A DNA stretch of 64,000 bases. It comes from Streptomyces diacarni. GTDB lineage: Bacteria > Actinomycetota > Actinomycetes > Streptomycetales > Streptomycetaceae. A program made the translations under genes and the position numbers. The stretch is taken from contig NZ_QOIN01000035.1 in the NCBI RefSeq assembly GCF_003323715.1, positions 124,001 to 188,000 on the forward strand, read 5' to 3'. The stretch's first letter is position 1, and each line of letters begins with the position of its first letter. Below, piece by piece: positions 17,254-24,749 of the stretch. Below the pieces are notes generated by a model. The model ran no database searches. It was not told where the DNA came from and worked only from the letters and a program-made list of their open reading frames with translations.

Positions 17254-18582
17254 ATGGGGACCGCCGGGCCCGCCGGAGAGGTGATGAGCCGGGAGGAGGC
17301 CGACCGCGCTCTGGAGCGTCTTGACGCCGAGCACGAGGCCGTCGAATCCTCCCTGCTGGCACTCCAGGACCACGCCGGGCGCAGGCTGCTGGAGGGCGCG
17401 CGGCTCACCGGGACGACCGCGCACCGCTGGGCGCGCGCCGAGACCGCCATCACCTCACTGTGGAACGGGTTCGAGGCCTACTCGCGCACGCTGGAGCGGG
17501 CGCGCGAGCTGCGGGCCCGCCGCCGCTGGCCCAGCCGCGACGACCTGGCCGAACTGACCCGCCTGCTGCGCGGCACGCTCACCGTCTCCGGGGGCGCGCT
17601 GGCGGGCTCGCCGGGCGCGAGCCTGACCCAGAGCCCGAAACTCGCCGAGGAGCTGACGCTGAGCCGCCTCGTCGAGCGGATGAACGAGTGGTACGCGCAG
17701 GCCCTCGATGTGGTGGCCGCCGCCGACTCGGTGTGGTCGGCGCTGCCCGCCAGGATCGACCTGCTCGCCGCCGAACTGGGGCGCGTGCGCTCCCTGGCGC
17801 ACTCGGTCGGCGTGCGCCCCGGCGAGCACCCGGCCGCCGACGACCTGGAGCGCACCACCACCGAACTCGCGGCCCTGCGCGAGGAGGTCGTCGCCGACCC
17901 GCTCGCCTTCTGGACACCCACCTCGGGCAGCGGCGCCCCCGGCGGCGGCCGCCCCGACACCACGCGCTACGACAACGCGGCCCGCACCCTGGAGGACGTA
18001 CGGCGCGAGATCGACGCCGTACTCGCCGTGCGGCAGGACGCCGAGACGCGGCTGATGACCCTCCGCGACGTGCTCAGCCGCGCCGACCGGACCCTCGCCG
18101 AAGCCCGCGCCGCACGCGGCGAGGTGCTCGCCAAGATCGCCGCCTGGGACGTGCCCGCCGTCAGCGGTCCGCCCACCGCACTCCAGGAACAGCTCGCCAC
18201 CGCCGCCGAACACCGCAGATACGCGCGCTGGCACCGGCTCTCCCCGCTGCTGGAGAGCCTGGAGGAGCGGGCCGAGGAGGAGTTGGAGCGGGCCCGCGCC
18301 GAATTGTCGGCCGTCACCGCGCCGCTGGCCGTCCGCGCGGAACTGCGCGGGCGCCTCGACGCGTACAAGGCGAAGGTGGCACAGAACGGCCTTGCGGAGG
18401 ACCGCGTCCTCATCGAGCGCTACGACGCGGCACGCCGCATGCTGTGGAGCGCGCCCTGCGACCTGCGGGCCGCCGAGGAGGCCGTACTGCGCTACCAGCG
18501 GGCCGCACAGGAGGCGCTGGCCCAGCGGCAGCGAGAGGCCCGGCACACCGCGGGCGGAGCGATGAACATGGGGGCAGAGTGA
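17254..18582 (+). CDS. Coiled-coil protein of unknown function in the PknG operon
   Basis: A hydrophilic protein of 442 residues with no signal peptide or membrane helix. Most of it is predicted long helix with heptad-like Leu/Ala/Glu/Arg spacing, for example residues 12–100, 200–300 and 330–430. There is no enzymatic motif and I do not recognise a family. The start ATG 17254 is preceded by a good Shine-Dalgarno (GAGGTGA). It lies 74 bp after glnH, and its stop overlaps the pknG start (GTGA at 18579–18582), so it should be translated together with the kinase. The order glnX–glnH–this gene–pknG suggests a cytoplasmic adaptor between the membrane sensor and PknG; that is inference from position and coiled-coil character only. 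Confidence 0.85.
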   Translation: MGTAGPAGEVMSREEADRALERLDAEHEAVESSLLALQDHAGRRLLEGARLTGTTAHRWARAETAITSLWNGFEAYSRTLERARELRARRRWPSRDDLAELTRLLRGTLTVSGGALAGSPGASLTQSPKLAEELTLSRLVERMNEWYAQALDVVAAADSVWSALPARIDLLAAELGRVRSLAHSVGVRPGEHPAADDLERTTTELAALREEVVADPLAFWTPTSGSGAPGGGRPDTTRYDNAARTLEDVRREIDAVLAVRQDAETRLMTLRDVLSRADRTLAEARAARGEVLAKIAAWDVPAVSGPPTALQEQLATAAEHRRYARWHRLSPLLESLEERAEEELERARAELSAVTAPLAVRAELRGRLDAYKAKVAQNGLAEDRVLIERYDAARRMLWSAPCDLRAAEEAVLRYQRAAQEALAQRQREARHTAGGAMNMGAE

Positions 18583-21389
18583 GCGAGCAGGCGAGCGCGC
18601 CGCGGCGGCCGTGCCAACGGCCGCAGTGCGAGGGCGCCTACGAGGACATGGGCGGCGGGGAGCTGTACTGCGACACCTGCGGGCTCGCGCCCGTGGTGGC
18701 GCCCGGCGGGGTGCTGGGCTCGGCACCGACGGGGATGACCAGCCCGGGGCGGGGCAGCCGCTCCACGGGGTCGGCCCGCACAGGCTCTGCGCGCGTCTCC
18801 GCGCGCTCCCGCTCCTCCCGCCGCTCGGTCTCCGGGCGGCTCACCGGTTCCCTCTCGGGCCGCTCGACCAGCCGCTCGGTGTCGGTGCGCAGCGGCCGCT
18901 CCTCCACCGCCTCCTCGTCCCGCGGCAGGCTGGGCGCCGGACTCGTCCAGGTCCCTGACGTGCCGCGGCCAGAACCGGCCACCGTGGTGCTGGCCGACCC
19001 CGAGGTCCCCGAGCGCAAGCGGTTTTGCAGCAACGGCGAGTGCGGGGCGCCCGTCGGCCGCTCCAGCGGCGCGCGCTCGGGACGCACCGAGGGGTTTTGC
19101 ACCCAGTGCGGCCATCCCTACTCGTTCGTGCCCAAGCTGGGCCCGGGCGACATCGTGCACGGCCAGTACGAGGTCGCCGGATGCCTCGCCCACGGCGGGC
19201 TCGGCTGGGTCTACCTCGCCGTGGACCGCGCCGTCTCCGACCGCTGGGTCGTCCTCAAGGGCCTGCTCGACACCGGTGACGAGGACGCCATGGCCGCCGC
19301 GATCGCCGAGCGGCGCTTCCTGGCGGAGATCGAACACTCGAACATCGTGCGCATCTACAACTTCGTCGAGCACCTCGACCAGCGCACCGGCAGCCTCGAC
19401 GGCTACATCGTCATGGAGTACGTCGGCGGCAGCTCGCTCAAACAGATCGCCAACGAGCGCCGCACCCCGGCGGGGAAACGCGACCCGCTGCCCGTCGAAG
19501 TGGCCTGCGCCTACGGCATCGAGGCGCTGGAGGCCCTCGGCCACCTGCACAGCCGCAACCTGCTCTACTGCGACTTCAAGGTCGACAACGCCATCCAGCA
19601 GGGCGATCAGCTCAAGCTCATCGACATGGGCGCCGTGCGCCGCATGGACGACGACGGCAGCGCCATCTACGGCACCGTCGGCTACCAGGCGCCCGAAGTC
19701 GCCGAAGAGGGCCCCTCGATCGCCTCCGACCTGTACACGGTGGCGCGCACCCTGGCCGTCCTCACCTTCGACTTCCAGGGCTACACCAACGTCTACGTCG
19801 ACAGCCTGCCCGAGCCCGGCAACATCGACGTCTTCCACAGGTACGAGTCCTTCTACCGCTTCCTGGTACGGGCCACCGACCCCGACCCGCAGCGCAGGTT
19901 CGCCTCGGCCGAGGAGATGTCGGAACAGCTGCTCGGCGTGCTCCGCGAGGTCGTCGCCGTCCAGTCGGGGCGGCCGCGACCCGCCCTCTCCACCCTCTTC
20001 GGCCCCGAACTCCGCGTCGTGGACACCGACCTGGTCACCGCCCAGCAGGGCGACGTCTCGCTGCTGGGGGCCCGCACGGGCGGGCGCGGCAGCGGCCGGC
20101 GCGGCCAGGGGCCCGCGGCCGGCGGCGGGCCCGCACAGGTGACACTGCCCGCCCAGGCGCTCGCCCCCGCGCCCGAGAACGCCGCGGCCCTCGCGGCGAC
20201 TCCGGGCTCCACGGGAACCGCCCTCGCGGCCGCTCCTGGCCCCACGGGGACCGCCCTCGCGGCTTCGGCCGTCCCGGCCGTCCCGGGCGCCGCGGCCGGC
20301 GGTCCAGGCGCCGCCCAGGCCGGTGCCGCCGCACGCAGCGCGCCCGCGCCGCTCTCCTCCTTCCCCGCGCCGGCGGCAGCAGCAACGGGCGCGGCCGGGA
20401 TCGCGCTGCGTCCCCTGGAGGCGGGCGCGACGGCGCTCGCGCTGCCCGTACCGCGCGTCGACCCGTCCGACCCGAACGCGGGGTTCCTCGCCGGGCTGAT
20501 GGCCTCGGCCCCCGCCGACCTGCTCACCGCGCTGGAAGCCGCCGTCACCGACTCCCCCGAACTGCGGCTGCGCACCCTGCGCACCCACCTCCAACTCGGG
20601 TCGGGACCGCAGGGGTCGGACGCCGCGCTCGACGCGCTCGGCGCCCTAGAGGCCCGGCACGCCGACGACTGGCGGGTCGTGTGGTATCGCGGCGTGGCCT
20701 CCCTGGTGACCGGCGACCGGGAGACCGCGGCCCTCGCCTTCGACGCCGTCTACGACGCCTTCCCCGGCGAGCCTGCACCCAAGCTGGCGCTCGGCGTCTG
20801 CGCGGAGGTGCTCGGCCAGTGGGACAACGCCGCCGCGTACTACCACCTGGTGTGGACCACCGACCCGGCGTACGTGAGCGCCGCCTTCGGACTGGCGCGG
20901 GTCCGGCTGGCCACCGGCGACCGTGACGGTGCCGTACGCGTGCTGGAGTCGGTGCCGGAGTCCTCCATCCACTTCACCGCGGCCCGCGTCGCGGCCGTCA
21001 GGGCGCGCCTGCGGCAGCGTTCGCCGCACGAGCCGCTGCTCGACGACCTGGAGGCGGCCGCACGGCAGGTCGCCGGTCTCGAGGACGTCGGACTGGACGC
21101 CGTCCGCCGTCACGAGTTGACCTGCGAGGTACTCGGCTGCGCGCTCGACTGGCTGTTGTGCCAGGCTGGTGCCGCCCGGGGGACGGTCTCCGGGCCCGCG
21201 CCTGCGGGTGCGCCGGGCTCACCTCCCGGCGCCGGGGTACGGCTGTTGGACAGTCCGCTCACCGAGGAGGGGCTGCGCTTCGGCCTGGAGCGCTCCTACC
21301 GGCTGCTCGCCCGGCACGCGCAGACCGGAACCGAGAGGATCGAACTGGTGGAACGGGCCAACCGCTTCCGCCCCCGGACGTGGGTGTGA
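18579..21389 (+). CDS. pknG: Serine/threonine protein kinase PknG
   Basis: A cytoplasmic kinase of 936 residues. The N-terminal 185 residues contain two zinc-ribbon/rubredoxin-like motifs: C12, C17, C31, C34, and C150, C155, C174, C177, each CX4C…CX2C, joined by a Ser/Arg-rich linker. The kinase domain (about 190–460) has the PknG-type loop CLAHGGLGWVYLAVD, Lys227 in VVLKGLL, a catalytic loop YCDFKVDN with Asp332, and DMG with Asp349 in place of DFG. An Ala/Gly/Pro linker with short repeats (about 490–620) leads to a TPR-like C-terminal domain with PGEPAPKLALGV and ISAAFGLARVR-like segments found in mycobacterial PknG. The family phosphorylates FHA-domain metabolic regulators (GarA/OdhI) in response to amino acids. 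At 936 residues it is longer than the 750-residue M. tuberculosis protein because of the linkers and extra zinc ribbon. Confidence 0.96.
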   Translation: MSEQASAPRRPCQRPQCEGAYEDMGGGELYCDTCGLAPVVAPGGVLGSAPTGMTSPGRGSRSTGSARTGSARVSARSRSSRRSVSGRLTGSLSGRSTSRSVSVRSGRSSTASSSRGRLGAGLVQVPDVPRPEPATVVLADPEVPERKRFCSNGECGAPVGRSSGARSGRTEGFCTQCGHPYSFVPKLGPGDIVHGQYEVAGCLAHGGLGWVYLAVDRAVSDRWVVLKGLLDTGDEDAMAAAIAERRFLAEIEHSNIVRIYNFVEHLDQRTGSLDGYIVMEYVGGSSLKQIANERRTPAGKRDPLPVEVACAYGIEALEALGHLHSRNLLYCDFKVDNAIQQGDQLKLIDMGAVRRMDDDGSAIYGTVGYQAPEVAEEGPSIASDLYTVARTLAVLTFDFQGYTNVYVDSLPEPGNIDVFHRYESFYRFLVRATDPDPQRRFASAEEMSEQLLGVLREVVAVQSGRPRPALSTLFGPELRVVDTDLVTAQQGDVSLLGARTGGRGSGRRGQGPAAGGGPAQVTLPAQALAPAPENAAALAATPGSTGTALAAAPGPTGTALAASAVPAVPGAAAGGPGAAQAGAAARSAPAPLSSFPAPAAAATGAAGIALRPLEAGATALALPVPRVDPSDPNAGFLAGLMASAPADLLTALEAAVTDSPELRLRTLRTHLQLGSGPQGSDAALDALGALEARHADDWRVVWYRGVASLVTGDRETAALAFDAVYDAFPGEPAPKLALGVCAEVLGQWDNAAAYYHLVWTTDPAYVSAAFGLARVRLATGDRDGAVRVLESVPESSIHFTAARVAAVRARLRQRSPHEPLLDDLEAAARQVAGLEDVGLDAVRRHELTCEVLGCALDWLLCQAGAARGTVSGPAPAGAPGSPPGAGVRLLDSPLTEEGLRFGLERSYRLLARHAQTGTERIELVERANRFRPRTWV

Positions 21390-21391
21390 CC

Positions 21392-23125
21392 ATGCCTCAG
21401 CTCGACCAACTGTCCGCCTGCCCGAGCTGCGCGGAGCCGCTCGAGGAGGGTGACCGTTTCTGCGGTGCCTGCGGCGCCGACCTGGAAGCCGCCGCCCGCG
21501 ACCTCGCCGCCGGCGCGCAGGACGCCACGCAGGGGCGCACCCCCACGCTCCCCGACGGCCTGCCGACGGTGCCCCCGCCGGGCCAGGGCGGCCACGCCTC
21601 CGCCCCGCCGCCCGTTCCGGGTCCTGCCTCCGCGCCGCCGCCCGTTCAGGGCCATGCGTCCGTCCCGCCGCCGCCTCCGCCGCCCGGCCGGGGGCACCCG
21701 TCCGCGCCTCCGCCTCCGTCCGCGCCTCTGCCTCCGTCCGCGCCGCCCGCCCAGCCGGGCGCCGGCGCCGGTGCGGCCCCGCGACAGCCGGCGGCCGACG
21801 GCGGGGAAGCCTTCCCGCCCGCGGGAGGGCCGCCACCCGTGTCCCCCTCCGCATCCCAGCCCACCGAACCGGACTTCACCCTGCCGCCCGCGGCCGGTGA
21901 GCCGGCGGCGCCCCCACAACCGGCAGACGCCGGCACGGTACCGCCCGCTGCTGAGGCGGGCGTTCCGCCGGCCGGTGCCGGGTCCGTCCCGCCGATTGGT
22001 GCCGGGCCCGTTCCCTCGGTCGACGGGGCGGGCGCCCCACAGGCCGTCGGGGCGGGCGTTCCGCCGGGCCAGGACGCGGGCGTTCCCATGCCGCCCGCGC
22101 AGGGACCCGCACCGAGCGGGCCCGACCCGCGCGCCGTCTCCGACGATCCCGCCCGGCGCACGGGCGCGGCCCACGGCGTCGCGGGCGGCCCCGAACCGTT
22201 CGGCCCCACCTGCGTCGCCTGCGGCACCGGCACCATCGACGACGACGGCTACTGCGAACACTGCGGCCACAAGCAGCCCCGCGACCGCGACCACATGGAG
22301 TCGGCCCTGGCCACCGTGGCCGCCGCCAGCGACCGCGGCCTGCGCCACCACCGCAACGAGGACTTCTACGCCCTCGCCGAGACGACCACGGGCGAAGGCG
22401 CGCCCGTGACGATCGCCGTCGTCTGCGACGGCGTCTCCTCCGCCACCCGCCCCGACGAGGCGTCGGCCGCCGCGGCGGAGGCGGCCAGTGCGGCACTGCG
22501 CACGGCACTGCCGCAGGGCCGCCACGTGCAGCAGGCCATGCACGACGCGCTCGTCGTCGCCGCCGAGGCGGTCAACGAACTGGCCGCCGACACCCCCGTC
22601 GACCCGGCCAAGAACGCGCCCGCCTGCACCGTCGTCGGCGCGCTCAACTGCGCGGGGATTCTGACCGTCGGCTGGATCGGTGACAGCCGCGCCTACTGGG
22701 TGCCCGACGACCCCGGCGCCGGTGCCGCGCGGCTGACCGAGGACGACTCCTGGGCCGCGCAGATGGTCGCCGCCGGGCTGATGAGCGAGGCCGAGGCCTA
22801 CGCGGACCCGCGCGCACACGCCATCACGGGGTGGCTGGGCGCCGACGCCTACGAACTCGACCCGCACACCGCCTCCTTCCAGCCCGAGAGCACAGGCGTC
22901 GTGGTGGTGTGCACGGACGGGCTGTGGAACTACGCCGAGTCCGCCGACGAGATGGCCGCCGCGCTGCCGCCCGACGCCGGCACCCACCCGCTCCACACCG
23001 CCCGACACCTGGTCGGCTACGCGCTGGACGGCGGGGGCCACGACAACGTGACGGTCGCGGTGCTGCCCGTACCCGCGCCACCGGCGCCGTCGTTCGCACC
23101 GCCGCAAGGGGCGAGGCAGGCCTGA
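21392..23125 (+). CDS. PP2C-type protein phosphatase with two zinc ribbons
   Basis: The product has 577 residues; GTG at 21386, overlapping the pknG stop, is an alternative start. An N-terminal zinc ribbon (C10, C13, C24, C27) is followed by a Pro/Ala-rich linker of about 240 residues with repeated (A/S)xPPPV and GAGxPP-like steps. A second zinc ribbon follows (C274, C277, C288, C291), then a PP2C catalytic domain to the end. Metal-binding motifs are visible: SDRGLRHHRNEDF, VVCDGVSS, WIGDSRAYW, VCTDGLW and GGHDNVTVAVL. Such enzymes remove phosphate from Ser/Thr. Its immediate coupling to pknG makes it the likely opposing phosphatase for PknG or its targets. No membrane helix is visible, so it is cytoplasmic. 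Confidence 0.93.
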   Translation: MPQLDQLSACPSCAEPLEEGDRFCGACGADLEAAARDLAAGAQDATQGRTPTLPDGLPTVPPPGQGGHASAPPPVPGPASAPPPVQGHASVPPPPPPPGRGHPSAPPPPSAPLPPSAPPAQPGAGAGAAPRQPAADGGEAFPPAGGPPPVSPSASQPTEPDFTLPPAAGEPAAPPQPADAGTVPPAAEAGVPPAGAGSVPPIGAGPVPSVDGAGAPQAVGAGVPPGQDAGVPMPPAQGPAPSGPDPRAVSDDPARRTGAAHGVAGGPEPFGPTCVACGTGTIDDDGYCEHCGHKQPRDRDHMESALATVAAASDRGLRHHRNEDFYALAETTTGEGAPVTIAVVCDGVSSATRPDEASAAAAEAASAALRTALPQGRHVQQAMHDALVVAAEAVNELAADTPVDPAKNAPACTVVGALNCAGILTVGWIGDSRAYWVPDDPGAGAARLTEDDSWAAQMVAAGLMSEAEAYADPRAHAITGWLGADAYELDPHTASFQPESTGVVVVCTDGLWNYAESADEMAAALPPDAGTHPLHTARHLVGYALDGGGHDNVTVAVLPVPAPPAPSFAPPQGARQA

Positions 23126-23137
23126 GCCGCGCACACG

Positions 23138-23164
23138 GTGGGCCCCGTGACGACCGGGGCCCAC
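23138..23164 (+). terminator. Hairpin after the phosphatase gene
   Basis: GTGGGCCCCG and CGGGGCCCAC form a perfect 10-bp stem around a 7-nt loop, 13 bp after the phosphatase stop. The right arm is the first unit of a 15-bp tandem repeat. It may attenuate or end transcription before the VWA gene. Confidence 0.55.
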
Positions 23165-23197
23165 ACAACCGGGGCCCACACACGCGGGGCTCACACC
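23153..23197. repeat. 15-bp tandem repeat, three units
   Basis: ACCGGGGCCCACACA occurs at 23153 and again at 23168 with no change, and a degenerate third copy (CGCGGGGCTCACACC) follows at 23183. It lies in the 190-bp gap between the phosphatase and VWA genes. Confidence 0.8.
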
Positions 23198-23315
23198 ATC
23201 GGGGGACAGGGACGGTCGTGGGGACACCGTCCGGGGGGAAGCACCGCGCACACCGGCACACTTCCGCCCGCCCCTTCGTCTACCCGTCGCCGTAGCACAC
23301 ACAGGAGCGGAAAAC

Positions 23316-24665
23316 ATGGCCAACTTCGCCAAGTCCAACGCGCCGCGCTTCTCCGTGGACGTCTACCAGAACGAGTTCCTGCCCGAGGGCGCCCGCGAGG
23401 TGAACGCGATCGTCACCGTCACCTCCACCGGCGGCGGCACCACGGGCGGCCTGCCCCTCCCGGCGACCGATGCGGGGCACGGCGGCGCGGGAGCGGACGC
23501 GGCCGTCGTCATCATGGTCGACTGCTCCGGCTCGATGGACTACCCGCCGACCAAGATGCGCAACGCGCGCGAGGCCACCGCCGCCGCCATCGACACCCTG
23601 CGCGACGGCGTCAGGTTCGCCGTCGTCGCCGGAACCCACAAGGCCCGCGAGATCTACCCGGGCGACGGCTCGCTCGCCGTCGCGGGCGGAACCACCCGCT
23701 GGGAGGCCAAGGACGCGCTGCGCGGCCTGAGTGCCAACGGCGGAACCGCCATCGGCACCTGGCTCACCCTCGCCGACCGGCTACTCGGCTCCGCCGACGT
23801 CGCCATCCGGCACGGCATCCTGCTCACCGACGGCCGCAACGAGCACGAGTCGCCCGCCGAGTTGAGGGCCGCGCTCGACGCCTGCGCGGGCCACTTCACC
23901 TGCGACGCCCGCGGAGTCGGCACCGACTGGGAGGTCAAGGAGGTCACCGGCGTCGCCTCCGCGCTGCTGGGCACCGCCGACATCGTGGCCGACCCCGGCG
24001 GCCTCGCGGGGGACTTCACACAGATGATGGAGAACGCCATGGGCAAGGAGGTCGCCGACGTGGCGCTCCGCCTGTGGACACCGCAGGGCACCCGGATCAA
24101 GTACGTCAAGCAGGTGGCGCCCACCGTCGAGAACCTGACCGAGCGCCGCACGGAGGCGGGCCCGCGCGCCGGGGACTACCCGACGGGGTCATGGGGTGAC
24201 GAGTCGCGCGACTACCACGTCTGTGTGGAGGTGCCCGCCGCCGAGATCGGCCAGGAGATGCTCGCGGCCCGGGTCTCCCTCGTACTGCCCGCGCCCGAGG
24301 GCGGCACCCCGCAGACCCTCTCCCAGGGCCTGGTGCGGGCGGTGTGGACGGACGACATGGTGGCCACCACCTCCCTCAACCCGCAGGTCGCGCACTACAC
24401 GGGGCAGGCCGAACTCGCCCAGGTCATCCAGACGGGACTCGATCTGCGCAAGACAGGCGACGAAGCGGGCGCAACGGCCAAACTGGGACGAGCCGTACAG
24501 TTGGCGAGCGCCTCGGGGAACACGGATACTGCGAAACTGCTTTCGAAGGTGGTCGACGTGGTGGATGCCGCGACGGGTACTGTTCGACTGAAAGCGAAGG
24601 TCGCCGAGGCCGATGAGATGACGCTGGAGACGCGGTCCACCAAGACGGTCCGCGTCAAGCGCTAG
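23316..24665 (+). CDS. VWA-domain protein linked to the PknG/PP2C/FHA genes
   Basis: A cytoplasmic protein of 449 residues with a von Willebrand factor A domain (about 55–245). The MIDAS metal site is complete: DCSGS at residues 69–73, a Thr in NGGTAIGTW near 143 and Asp172 in LLTDGRN. The rest is beta-rich, ending in a helical TPR-like tail. The ATG at 23316 has a strong Shine-Dalgarno (AGGAG). VWA proteins of this type often act as Mg2+-dependent scaffolds. In bacterial TerY-phosphorylation triads a VWA protein is encoded with a zinc-ribbon kinase and a PP2C phosphatase, exactly the partners found here. It follows the phosphatase after a 190-bp gap with a hairpin, so it may also have its own promoter. 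Confidence 0.92.
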   Translation: MANFAKSNAPRFSVDVYQNEFLPEGAREVNAIVTVTSTGGGTTGGLPLPATDAGHGGAGADAAVVIMVDCSGSMDYPPTKMRNAREATAAAIDTLRDGVRFAVVAGTHKAREIYPGDGSLAVAGGTTRWEAKDALRGLSANGGTAIGTWLTLADRLLGSADVAIRHGILLTDGRNEHESPAELRAALDACAGHFTCDARGVGTDWEVKEVTGVASALLGTADIVADPGGLAGDFTQMMENAMGKEVADVALRLWTPQGTRIKYVKQVAPTVENLTERRTEAGPRAGDYPTGSWGDESRDYHVCVEVPAAEIGQEMLAARVSLVLPAPEGGTPQTLSQGLVRAVWTDDMVATTSLNPQVAHYTGQAELAQVIQTGLDLRKTGDEAGATAKLGRAVQLASASGNTDTAKLLSKVVDVVDAATGTVRLKAKVAEADEMTLETRSTKTVRVKR

Positions 24666-24749
24666 CCGCACCGGCCGCGGCACGCATCCCTACCCGGCGA
24701 GGCGCCGGGTACGCACCCGAGCAGGAGCACGGAGGGGGAGGCACTCACC

